Assembly: GCA_007449985.2 (NCBI GenBank)
Contig: VIIQ02000709.1
Coordinates: 62,001-126,000 of the forward strand
Direction: 5' to 3'
From: Desmodesmus armatus
Taxonomy: Eukaryota; Chlorophyta; Chlorophyceae; Sphaeropleales; Scenedesmaceae
DNA length: 64,000 nt
Numbering within the stretch: position 1 is the first letter of the stretch; every line of letters starts with the position of its first letter. A program made the position numbers and the translations under genes. The notes under the pieces are model-generated. The model was not told the origin of the DNA. It ran no database searches and was given only the letters and a program-made list of their open reading frames with translations. Positions 12,501-22,440 of the stretch are shown here, in pieces.

Positions 12501-15500
12501 TGCAGTGCAGTGCAGTGCAGTGCAGTGCAGTGCAACACAACACAACACAACACAGTGCAGCAAATTGCAGTGTAGTACAGTACAGTGGAGTGCAGTACAT
12601 GTACATGTACATGTAGGTGTGCAAGGGACTGAATGAAAAGACCCATTTCATGCACATACAGTTTACGACTCACATTTTGCTTGTCAAGGCATGGAGGGGT
12701 GGTGGGGTTCTGTAGAGGGTTCAAATATCTTGTGGGTTGACAGTTGTGTGACGTCCTATGCATGTTCAGCATAATGCAGCAGGTACTGTATGGCAATATC
12801 CTCCATGTTTGCCAGGATCCAGCAGCTGAGATGAACACATGTCAGCACTTACCGCATGGTCTCAGACTGTGACTATCTCCTTCCTGAACACCCTCCTTCT
12901 GCCCTCTTCCTTCTCCTCGGACGCCCACATCCTTGACAATTGCATCCAATTACAGCCCACCAGCCAGCACTACAGCAGATAGCCGTTGATGCCAAGATCA
13001 TCCCTCAGCTGCTGGCAGCCCTGGAGACAGACAAGCCCATCTACCAGGGTGACCTACCCACACTGGTGGCTGTGCTGGGGCTCATCAGGGACCAGGAAAA
13101 CCATATCCCAGGTAGGATTCTAGTGGTGGAGAGGGCAGTGGCGGAGAGGGTGGTGAGGTGTGACAATCTGATGTAGGGGGCTGGGGGTGGGGGTGGGAGA
13201 GTGGTTGCCAACGTCGTGGCAGTGCTGGGGCTGCTGATGGACTACTTGGGACAGGACCCAGGTAGGTTTTGGGGGGGGGGGGGGCATGCAGTTGGGGTGG
13301 GAGGAGGTCAAGTGTTGTGAAGCAAGGCGCAGGTGGCTGGCTGGGTGGCTGGGTTGACACCCTTGCTTGGGTGCAGTGCTGAGGATTGGCTGCAGTATAC
13401 AGGGAGGCATTAGAGTATGTGACTGAGAGGGGCGGGGGTTATGGCAACATGAAAGCATTTGGCAAGTTCCACGGCTTGTGACTGTTCAGGGAGTGTTTTA
13501 CTTGCAAAAGTTGTAAAACAACGCTGACTGTTTTGGGGCTGATGGGAGACCTGGAAGAAACCATGGGGTGAACAGAACTGTCTGCTGACCACACTCATTG
13601 CTTGTGTGCCTGTTGTGCGTGCTGCTGCCTCCACCTTGTGCCATACCTCTCTCCTCAACAGGTGGTTTCCACCCAGTCAAGAACATAAAGCCGCTCAACT
13701 CCGTGGCTGTTCAGGTCTTTGTCAACGCTGGAGGGCCTGTGGCAGTGCTCAAGGTGTGGTGGCACATGATTGAAACCCTACAGATTGTGCCCTAGTGACA
13801 GCCTGTGACCTTGGCTCAATTTCTGCTGTCTGTGTGTGTGGTTTGAGGAAACAAAAGACAGTGTGTTGTGATGTATACACGTGCTTCTGGGGTATGAAAG
13901 AGTCAGGTCTGCGGTGTGGGATGGTGGAAGGGGACAGGGGAGTTGCAGTTGTGGGTCAGTGCTGGAGGCGCCTGTGGCAGGGTTGAAGGTATATATGCAT
14001 ACTGTTGTGGTTTGAGTGTGTGTGCACAAGGAGGCAAATGGGCAGTGTGGCTGCTGGCCTTGGTCCTGGACAATGCTGGGGGCCTGTTGCTGTGCACAAG
14101 CTAGGGTCAGCCTACTCATATTTGTGGGTGCATAAAGGTGTCTAGCCCAGGGGTGGTGTGTTTGTGTCTGGGTGGATGAGTTTGTTGCTTGGTGCTCTAC
14201 ACACTATACCGTAGGTGACCTCAAGTCTGTATCCATCTACATGGCATGAACAACACGGTCCAGCAACATGCATGTGTGTGGCCTTACTGAAAAACAGCAC
14301 AGTTATGCCCATCCGCACACACACTCCCGCTCTTGTTTGTTGCAGGCTGTGAGCAGGCGTGATGTCAGGCTGTGCCATGACCAGACGATGGCTGTGTTCA
14401 GGACCTTCACTGACCTGTGCGCCACGCCACAAGGTGTGTGTGCCTGGCGGGAGATTGCATAGGGTTTGACAAAAACCCCTGACTCCAAACACCTAACCCC
14501 CCAAGCCCATGCATATGTGGGTTCCTGCGCCTGTGGGTGTGTGCAAATGCATATCTGTGCGTCGTGCGTGCCGTTGAATGTTTTGATGCTGTGGAAGAAA
14601 GAGTCAAACACCCGAAATTTCTAAACAACTCGCCCTGTGCTGTGTGCTGACACTGTGTGCCTTGCCATGTGTCGCTGCCTGCAGCCTGCAAGAGCATGAT
14701 CAAGAAGGGTGTGGCTGCCGAGGTGGTGCAGCTGCTGGCGCCACATGTCAAGCACGGCCATCACTTGGTTGTGACCAACATCGGGTTCTGCCTGGCCAAG
14801 CTGCTGCAAGTGGAGCAGAAGCACCTCATCCAAGAGCGGCAGCAGCAGCAGCAGTCCACCGGCAGCAAGGAGAAGAAGAAGAAGAAGAAGCAGGATCAAC
14901 AGCAGCAGCAGGGACAGGAGCAGCAGCTGCCACCAGTGCTGGCAACAGTGCTGGAACGTGTGGAGCTGCAGAAGTTTGTCAACGCTCTGGGCCCGAACCT
15001 CACGTACAATCCTGGCAACTTCTACCAGGTAGGGCTTTGTCAGCTTGCGGCGGTGGCATGCATAGTGCAGCCGGAGCTGTGGTGTCAGGGTTTCCAAAAC
15101 TTCTGGGAGATTGTTGTGTCTGTAAAATAACATCTGATAGCCACAGCAAAACCCCACTGTCTCAATGTTTGCCAGTTTTTTTACTCTGCCGCCTTTATTG
15201 GGCAACATGCGTCATGACCTCTGCTCTTGCCGCATTGCACACATGTGCTGAGATGTTCGCCGGTTTACTGGGTGTGTTTTTACCCTCCACCCCCCCCCTT
15301 CCCGTCAACGCACACAGTCGCGCATGGAGATTTGGCCTGCCCTGCTCGCAAGCAAGCTAGGCTACACCACATTCAAGACGCAGCAGCCTGAGCTGTTCAA
15401 GCAGCTGCTGGACAACGTGGTGAACGCCATGGGGCTGGCAGCAGAAGAGGCGCTTGCAATCAACCTGCACACGCTGTACATGGTGAGGCCCAGCACCGCT

Positions 15501-17447
15501 CTTGGTTGGTGGCAAAACTGCTAGTTACTACAGGCATCAAGCGCACCAAATCACTGCGGACCACGCCTTTCGTGTGTTGACCGCTTGTGCACACACGAGA
15601 CACGACAGCGCACATTAGTACTGCAACCATGTCCAAGTGTGTCCTGAAGTGTGGGCTGCTTGTGTTCAACATGTGAGGCATGTGGCGCACTGTGTATGGT
15701 CACAGGGAGGATACTTGAGGCTCAATCATGCAGTTTAGACACTTGCAGTAACACAGATACCAAAATGGAAGCTGAGCAGACCAGATAATAGCAAAATTGT
15801 CTGCTCTGCTGCAGGTGTACTGCCACGGTGGCCTGGATGTGCTGCAAGATGAGTTTGGGCCTGTACTGCTGCAGTACAAGCAGTACTTCCCGGGCCAAGA
15901 GGAGCAAGACCGCAGCGGCGAAGCACGTATGTTGAGTAATGGTCAGGCAATGGTGATATTCGTGCAGCTTGCTGTGTGTTGCATTGTCCTGCATGTTCTT
16001 GGTCATTCTTTGGTTTGAAGGCGGTTTGGGTGGCAGTGGGGCAGTACAAGACAATAGTGAGGAGGGAGGCGAGGGTGCAAGAGGGAGTAGCTGCTGTCAC
16101 CAACTGCAACCAGCCGAGCCTCATCACTTGCTACTGCACTTACTGTTTGTTTGCTGCTGCGCATCAAATTCCTTATGCTTGTGTGCAGCTGTCCAGTCCT
16201 TCCGAGCCATTGATGACTTGAAGCCGGGCGAGTCGATGACGTGTCAGGGCCTGTTCATCTCCTGCCTGTTTGACGCAGCAGAGCACACCACGGAGACATA
16301 TCAGGTGAGTGAGGGGCACGAAGTTATGTACGCATCACGGGTATATCATACGAGCAGTCAGTCAACATGGGCACAGAACATGATATTGGAGTTGTGACAA
16401 TGGGTCAGGGCGCTAGGTGCGCTAGCATTGGCAGCGTTGTTTGGTCCTACCCTGCAGGTGCGCTTGGGGCCTGTGCAGTCACGACCTTGACATGTATTCC
16501 AACCCCGCACACATGTACATCTTTACGCCAAAGGACTGGTGCGTTGGGTGGGGTCGCACGATGTTCCTACCAAGGTCTTGTGCATTGGTTACAGCCTTGC
16601 CTGTCATTCTTGGCAGTGGAATGGCTCTTTGTAATGGCATTGTTCTGGCACCGCGCACCCGCCAACCGTCAATGCAATACCCTACTCGCTGCCCTGCCTA
16701 CGCTCCGCCCACACTTGCTGTTGCTGCAGTGTTCCAGCGTCAACGTCAACATGTGGCGTGAGTCCGTCCTGCTGCTGCGCGCATTATGGGACGCTGTGCC
16801 GGCCATCCGCCCCGTGTACATCAGGTTCATAGGGGGCATGGAGGAGCTGTATGCAGACGCAAAACGGTGAGCAAAAATACAGGCACGCATGTGCGGGCGT
16901 GTGCTAATGCGGTGTGCATGTTGGTGGGCAAGGGCAATATGATGGAATGGAGTTTGTGCCAAAAACACGGTGCACAAGGGCCATGTGCTGGAGTGGATTT
17001 TGTGTGGATGAGTAGGCACATTTTGTTATTGTTCTGGCATGTTCAGCCCCCATCCGCACAGTGTCTGCAGGCGCACTGGCATGTGCAGGTGATGGCGGTT
17101 TGTCATGCAGCAAGCACTACATAGTGCCGTCGTATCTCGCCAAAGCACTATTCATGCTTTTAACATCACTGGCCTCATTTTGCTCTTTGACACGCAATTG
17201 CCTCACCTGATCCCACACTCACTCAAGACTGGTCGTCTCTGACACCTGTCTCGGCCCTTCCAACAGGCGCAGGAGCCCGCAAGAGCAGAAGATGTGGCAC
17301 GGCATGCTCATGCGTAGTGCAATTTGGGAAAGCTGCAGGCAAAAGGGGGTACCCTACCTGCCGCAGTCGCAGTTCCTGTCGCTGCTGAAGCAGGGAGAGG
17401 ACGAGATCATAGTAGCATTGTGCACCCTTGCCAAGCGGGTCTCCTAA
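9187..17447 (+). CDS. Ankyrin-repeat and MYND zinc-finger protein, 16 exons, about 818 aa
   Basis: Exons: 9187-9442, 9963-10031, 10281-10338, 10682-10885, 11336-11648, 12226-12310, 12956-13111, 13662-13753, 14346-14433, 14685-15028, 15318-15482, 15815-15926, 16189-16304, 16458-16538, 16730-16866, 17267-17447. The sum is divisible by three and phases agree at every junction. Ankyrin repeats lie in exons 2-4 (LTPLTMTAFSNG, GADANAVTINDETGLHIA, YGHYDVLKELLEAGANP). A complete MYND finger lies in exon 5: CDACGK, CSRCKLRAYCSKECQ, then W, H and C in order. The rest is helical and armadillo-like (IIPQLLAALE, LPTLVAVLGLI), with a KEKKKKKK tract in exon 10 and a basic C-terminus ending KRVS. Exon 14 is doubtful: the phase-consistent frame has a TGA, while the shifted frame reads DLDMYSNPAHMYIFTPKDW. 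The start is the methionine with the best context and may be further upstream. Probably a protein-interaction scaffold; exact role unknown. Confidence 0.82.
9547..9565 (+). repeat. 19-base G run in intron 1 of the ankyrin-MYND gene
   Basis: Uninterrupted poly-G after a GTGTGT tract. Comparable runs occur at 28861-28882 (22 G) and about 30877-30894, and a C run followed by CACACA at about 10446-10478. Such tracts can form G-quadruplexes and are prone to length errors. Confidence 0.9.
12331..12534 (+). repeat. Pentanucleotide array, TGCAG x 40
   Basis: Forty uninterrupted TGCAG units plus a partial one, beginning 20 bases after the exon 6 donor of the ankyrin-MYND gene and lying within that intron. 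A short ACACA-type tract and degenerate CAGTGCAG words follow. The unit equals the 3' splice-site motif used by nearly all introns in the window. Confidence 0.97.
13190..14105 (+). repeat. Decayed copies of exon ends within introns of the ankyrin-MYND gene
   Basis: Positions 13200-13266 resemble the end of exon 7 plus its donor (GTGGCTGTGCTGGGGCT against GTGGCAGTGCTGGGGCT, both ending CCCAG|GTAGG). Positions 13938-13990 and 14050-14100 resemble the end of exon 8 (GGAGGGCCTGTGGCAGTGCTCAAGG and variants, abbreviated here by their shared GGCCTGT core). Similar copies occur at 11100-11130 (exon 4 end, CTGGAACAGCACACGGCAA) and 12070-12110 (exon 6 start, GCAGCTGACACCCAGCAGC). None is needed for the reading frame. 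Confidence 0.6.
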
Positions 17448-17830
17448 GGAGGTTCCTGGCGCCTTGAGTCACGCAGCCGTCAGGACCCTGAGTGATGCCA
17501 GCACAAGCCCGAGCAGCACTGCCAACAACAGCTTCAAGACCACCAGCAGCAGTAGCAGCCGGGAACCGCAGCAGGTGCCCCGATCACCTCTGCTGCAGGG
17601 CGGCCTGGCTTACAACCAGCAGCTGGTGCTGCTGTTGCTCGTGGTGCAGCGGCCTGCAGCAGTGCTGCTGCTGCCGTCGTCACAATACTGCTGCTACCAG
17701 GCGTGCAGCTTTCCGGCGCCTCCTCTGCTCAGCACAGTGCACCAACGGAGGAGCACATCACATTGTTCATGACAGAGGGTATGCGCCCGCTCAGCAGGCT
17801 GCTGCCCGTAGATGCCACAGCAGCATAATG
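17448..17830 (+). other. Probable 3' UTR of the ankyrin-MYND gene with an overlapping open frame
   Basis: An open frame from 17428 continues to 17772 in a different phase from the gene's last exon and is rich in Ser, Gln and Leu (SSTANNSFKTTSSSSS). It could be an alternative tail or simply CAG/CTG-rich untranslated sequence. I favour untranslated sequence. Confidence 0.35.
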
Positions 17831-19103
17831 CGATAGTTCAAGGAGGGCGTCAGGCAGTCCATGCCGGCATGGGGTGTTGCTGATGGGCACACTGCAGGGG
17901 GGTCAATTTGATCAGGTGATGTACCTGTGTACCTGCAGGCAGCTATTGAAGGCAGGCAGCTCAGTATGGCTATGGCGGCTGAGACTCACCTCATAGATGC
18001 CAGGGATGTGTGCCGTCAAGGAGATTGTTTTGTTATGGGGTTGAGGTTGAGGTTGTATGGGTCCGTGCCTGCTGGCTACGATCAATGTAACACGGGTGCT
18101 CTGGCAACATGTCAGCATGTGCAGTTGTATGAGCGGCAGACCTTCAGCACAGTGCTGTTGATCCAGCTACTATACAGCCAAGGCAATGCACTTGCATGGG
18201 TGCGGCGACGTATCATCAAGCAACAGGGATATTGCCTTCATCCTTGACTGGCAGTGCAAAGTCACGTGCACCTTGCCATGAGCATCAAAACTGTACTGGA
18301 GGCACTGACTGCAAAGTCCTGAGGGTGGTTGGGTGCCATGCAGCTGGCCGCCATCACGGTGCTTGATGATCTCGATGGCCGCCATCGGCACAGAGTAGCG
18401 TTTGAAAAGAATCGGTTCATCAAGTTTCTTTGAGAGAAGGGTGGGCAGGGAGCGGGTAAATGTTTGGAGGGCCATTAGGGGGTGCTACTGAGATTTGGCC
18501 TACTCTGCCAGGAAACGGTGCTGGGGGGGGAGGTTCAATTTGCCGTGGCCCCCAAGGGAGCGACTACAAGCGACTACTTGTGCAACCGTGCTTGCAAGAA
18601 AAATGTTTATCCGGTTCCTTCAAAACGCCACGCAAAAAGCTGCCCTGTGGTGTATCGTTGACGTCAAGATGGCGATGCGTTTTGCTGCTGGTGATCTGGT
18701 GGCTGCTGGTCACTATCAAGCAACACGTGGTGGATAGAATGCGTCCTATGTTGTGTGCAGTGCTTGTCATGTTGTCGGAAACCGCTTGAAGCCAGTAGTT
18801 ATTGCCCCACAACAGCTGTCAACCAACCCTTTCAAACCAGCGCTGCAACAGTTGGGCTCCTGAAGCCTTTGTCAGACAGCACTCAACTCAGCTGGCACTT
18901 ACGGATGCACAGCAGAATGTGTCAAAAACGTTGTGCGAAGGCTTTGGGCTGGCATAGATGAGAACATTGTGCCGCACACGAGTGTGCAGTGCTGGCCCAG
19001 CCCCAGTGGGGCTAGCCATCGTGCACGTGCATGCGGGTACAGTGGGTGCAGCGTGTACGCTCCTCAGCAGCAGCTGTGGTGATGCTTGTTCCCACCCCAG
19101 CAA
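17831..19103 (+). other. Intergenic stretch with two weak exon-like segments
   Basis: After TGCAG at about 17939, a frame opens AAIEGRQLSMAMAAETHLID and runs to 18247. A second frame, from an ATG near 18603 to 18737, reads FIRFLQNATQKAALWCIVD. Both have balanced composition but no convincing partners. From about 18975 to the LTR element, the sequence resembles 22275-22400 (see the repeat entry). Confidence 0.3.
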
Positions 19104-19108
19104 GGTTG

Positions 19109-19742
19109 TGATGAGATTCAGGCTCTGCTGAAGCTGACTGAAACAGCTGTAAGCTGAGTGAAACACTGCTGAATCACTAGCACAGTAAGCGGGGTCTCTG
19201 AGCGTCAAAGCTCACAAATGAACAGACTCAATGGGGTATGTGACTTGTTACAGGACACCGACAACCCTCCTTATCCTAGCGCTCCTGCCTTTCGGTCTGT
19301 CCATCGTCAGAAGCAAACAGGACGCTTTAGTATGCCCAATGTTGCAAGGGCGCAAATAAACGTACGGCAGTCAAAGCATGTCATTACCGATGCTCTAGCG
19401 CATGACTATGCAACAGGTTGCAGTAAAGATGCGCACGACACAATAGCACAAATGTACTCTTGTATAATGACACTGCAAATAGCCCAAACAGTGCAGTCCG
19501 CACTGTGGCCAATACAACAGGCTGTGCGCGTAACGCAACTCAGGCCTGTGTACGCTGTGAATGCTCGAGTAAATACTAACTCATGCACGCACAACATAAC
19601 GTGTGCAAACCGTATGCAGCTGTGCCGAATAACCAGTCACCATGCACAAGGTGCAACTAGATGTGACCAGCACTCATGTTCATGTTCATGTCTCGTAGCA
19701 GGATGTGACTGGAACTAGCTTGGACAGCAGTAAATCACAGCA
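19109..19742 (-). repeat. 3' LTR of the retrotransposon
   Basis: 634 bp, TG...CA, identical by eye to 21522-22155. It encodes an antisense 166-codon open frame present in both LTRs, probably fortuitous. Confidence 0.93.
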
Positions 19743-19752
19743 CTCCCTCGCC
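19743..19752 (-). other. Polypurine tract (plus-strand primer)
   Basis: Read on the minus strand, GGCGAGGGAG lies directly before the 3' LTR, the expected place for plus-strand priming. Confidence 0.75.
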
Positions 19753-21482
19753 AGGAACAGCCTGCTACAGCACTCCAAGTGCTTCAAACTAAACTGAGGA
19801 TCATAGCGCAACTGGAGGTCCAAGCAAAACCAAAGGTGTGAAACACCATGATTGCTGTAGTGGTGGTCTGTATCGAACAGGGCCAACATCCAATGAAGTT
19901 CACCTCACAACTGGAAACATGCCATGCCTAAGATGGCATCAGTCAGAAACAAGTCTTCTTGCTTGCTGACAGTCAAAAACATCGGTCATGTGGTAAAACA
20001 ACCACGTACTCAGCTTGAAACGAAAAAGGTCGCATTGGGATAAAGTCCTAAGTACCCAATAACTTCCATTCCATAAGCCTTCACCAGTGATGGGACCCGC
20101 AAAGCAAAACACTGGGCAGGTAGCCGGGTAGTAGATGTCCTCCTTCTGGTAATTGCTCCCTCGGTGTCTTATCCTCAGTAGGTGGTAGGTAGCAGGTAGA
20201 AGTGAGTGTGTAGCCATTCTCCTCGTAGCTGTACTTCTCACTGTGTGTAGCTTTACTCCTCAGTACACTTGTATGTTGCTCCTCTTCACGTGTTGCTCCT
20301 CTTGGTGCAGTCTTCAGTAGAACGTGGTAACACAAAGCACTTACGTGCTAACAGCATCCAAAGCTGTTCCTGTCGGCAGTTGTATCCAGTGTGACTCACT
20401 CCTGTCAGCAACTGTGCGACATACTGTGGCTAGTGTGTAGCCTGAAGCAGGGTTGCTTCACCGTGTGTAGACGTTCTTCTCCTCTGAAGTCGCTCTTGTG
20501 TTGACTTGTACTTGCTTGTCAAAGGTAGGCAGCTTGGTATCTTGAGCGGTAGTCAGGGGAGTCTGGGCCACAACAGTAATATCGCTGTTGCCACATTGGA
20601 AGAGGGCTTGTACTTGGCGTTGTCAGCCTTCAGTCTCTTGAAGTCACCTCCTTGCTCGGGCTTCATCTTGGGCTTGGTCAATTGAAGCCGTTGCTCCACG
20701 TCGTTCCAGTAGAGCATCTTGTGGTAGGTACTCTTGCGCTTGTACTGTGGTCAGGGGCTTGTTCTTGCACCGTAGTCTGGCCTGGTGTAGATCACTTGTG
20801 CTTGGTGCTTCGGGATGGTAGTCCTTGTCTTCTTGGTGGTTGCTTGTCAACTTGACAGCTTGAAGCTCTTGATGTACTTTCTTCACTTGCAGTTGCAGGT
20901 GGCTTGCACTCGGTAGGCTTGTGTTGCCTAGTCTTCTTGTAGCTCGTAGAAGGTGTGCTTGTCAGTCTTGTCGGATGTCTTGAGCTGCTTGCTCCTTGTC
21001 AGTCTTGGGCTTGCACAGGGATGTGCTTGGGCTTCTTCTTCTTAAGGGTGTACTGTTGCACCACTTGTACCACTTGTCTTCCCTTTGGGCGTGTACTTGC
21101 GCTTGTACTTGTCAGTTGTAGTAGCTGCAGCTGGGCGTCCCCAGTACTGCTCCTTTACTGACGTGATGTACCTGGCTCAAAGTAGTCGTTTCTTGCAGCC
21201 TGCCTTGCAGTAGCCTGCCAAGGTCATGCACTGCTGCTTGTGGTAGCTGTACCTCCTTCGGGGTAGCTGGAAGCTTGCTTGCTTCGCCTGTACGACGTTT
21301 CTTGTCGTTACACTTGTCGATCCTTGCCTGGATGACTTGTCGTTTCTTGTGTAGCCGGTCTTCTCCTGACCTGGCTTCTGGGCAGCGTGAGCTGCGCCTG
21401 TAACGTAAATCCAGCGTTTCGTCAGTAGAAACGCGTATTGTAGCCGGTCCTGCTTGACCACTACTCTGTTGACGCTGCAGCA

Positions 21483-21521
21483 AGCGGAGTAGCGCAGTGG
21501 AAGCGTGATGGGCTCATAACC
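21483..21521 (-). promoter_or_regulatory. Primer-binding site matching the 5' half of initiator tRNA-Met
   Basis: The plus strand over these 39 nt reads as the first 39 nt of a eukaryotic initiator tRNA-Met: AGCGGAGTAGCGCAG, then TGGAAGCGTGATGGG, then CTCATAACC with the CAT anticodon. The match stops exactly where the LTR begins. The element's minus strand is therefore complementary to the tRNA 5' half, the arrangement known from Drosophila copia, where a tRNA cut in the anticodon stem primes reverse transcription. Here the complement spans the whole half, not only its last 15 or so bases. Confidence 0.85.
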
Positions 21522-22155
21522 TGATGAGATTCAGGCTCTGCTGAAGCTGACTGAAACAGCTGTAAGCTGAGTGAAACACTGCTGAATCACTAGCACAGTA
21601 AGCGGGGTCTCTGAGCGTCAAAGCTCACAAATGAACAGACTCAATGGGGTATGTGACTTGTTACAGGACACCGACAACCCTCCTTATCCTAGCGCTCCTG
21701 CCTTTCGGTCTGTCCATCGTCAGAAGCAAACAGGACGCTTTAGTATGCCCAATGTTGCAAGGGCGCAAATAAACGTACGGCAGTCAAAGCATGTCATTAC
21801 CGATGCTCTAGCGCATGACTATGCAACAGGTTGCAGTAAAGATGCGCACGACACAATAGCACAAATGTACTCTTGTATAATGACACTGCAAATAGCCCAA
21901 ACAGTGCAGTCCGCACTGTGGCCAATACAACAGGCTGTGCGCGTAACGCAACTCAGGCCTGTGTACGCTGTGAATGCTCGAGTAAATACTAACTCATGCA
22001 CGCACAACATAACGTGTGCAAACCGTATGCAGCTGTGCCGAATAACCAGTCACCATGCACAAGGTGCAACTAGATGTGACCAGCACTCATGTTCATGTTC
22101 ATGTCTCGTAGCAGGATGTGACTGGAACTAGCTTGGACAGCAGTAAATCACAGCA
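21522..22155 (-). repeat. 5' LTR of the retrotransposon
   Basis: 634 bp, TG...CA, followed on the minus strand by the half-tRNA primer site. On the plus-strand side it is flanked by the right-hand GGTTG duplication. Confidence 0.93.
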
Positions 22156-22440
22156 GGTTGTGGGTCGCATGCGTGGCAGTTGAGCGGTTTGGGATGTTGG
22201 GCTGTTGGTGCAGGGAGGTTGGAGAACGGGATGTTACGATCAAGCAATGCAGCTTGCTGTTGACGCAGCATAATGGGCGGAGTGTGCAGTGCTGGGGCAA
22301 GCCATTGTGCATGTGGTACAGTGTGTATTCTCCTGCTTGGGCAACAGCCCTGTTGCAATAGCTAGCTGTGGTTTTGCCTGCGCCTTCCCCAGCAGGCTGG
22401 TTGGGCCGCATGCGCGGCAGTTGGGCTGCTGGCCCCATAT

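Larger units (their letters stand above)
19109..22155 (-). mobile_element. Non-autonomous LTR retrotransposon, 3047 bp
   Basis: Two 634-bp direct repeats (19109-19742, 21522-22155) begin TG and end CA, look identical, and are flanked by the 5-bp target duplication GGTTG (19104-19108, 22156-22160). A primer-binding site next to the right LTR and a polypurine tract next to the left LTR place the element on the minus strand. The 1.78 kb interior shows no reverse transcriptase, integrase or protease. Minus-strand frames are short and Lys-rich (DKYKRKYTPKGKTSGTSG; KKVHQELQAVKLTSNHQ), compatible with a degenerate gag-like remnant. LTR identity implies a recent insertion, presumably mobilised in trans by an autonomous relative. 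Confidence 0.93.
18975..22440. repeat. Two diverged units of a host repeat, the first split by the LTR element
   Basis: Unit 1 runs 18975-19108 and resumes at 22156-22260. Unit 2 is about 22275-22440. Shared words include GTGTGCAGTGCTGG, a CCATYGTGCAYGTG block, CCCCAGCA and GGTTG..CGCATGCG.GGCAGTTG. The LTR element sits within unit 1 just after CAAGGTTG. The stretch is non-coding as far as I can see. Confidence 0.55.

Noticed and set aside
12192..12838. Long open frames through the TGCAG array
   Set aside because: A pentanucleotide repeat without a stop is open in every frame; the peptides (CSAVQ or ALHCT repeats) are artefacts.
19218..19718. Identical 166-codon frames in both LTRs
   Set aside because: They are antisense to the element, lie wholly within the LTR and have no recognisable features; identity follows from LTR identity.
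21483..21521. A genuine tRNA-Met gene
   Set aside because: Only the 5' half is present and it ends exactly at an LTR border; there is no 3' half or B box.
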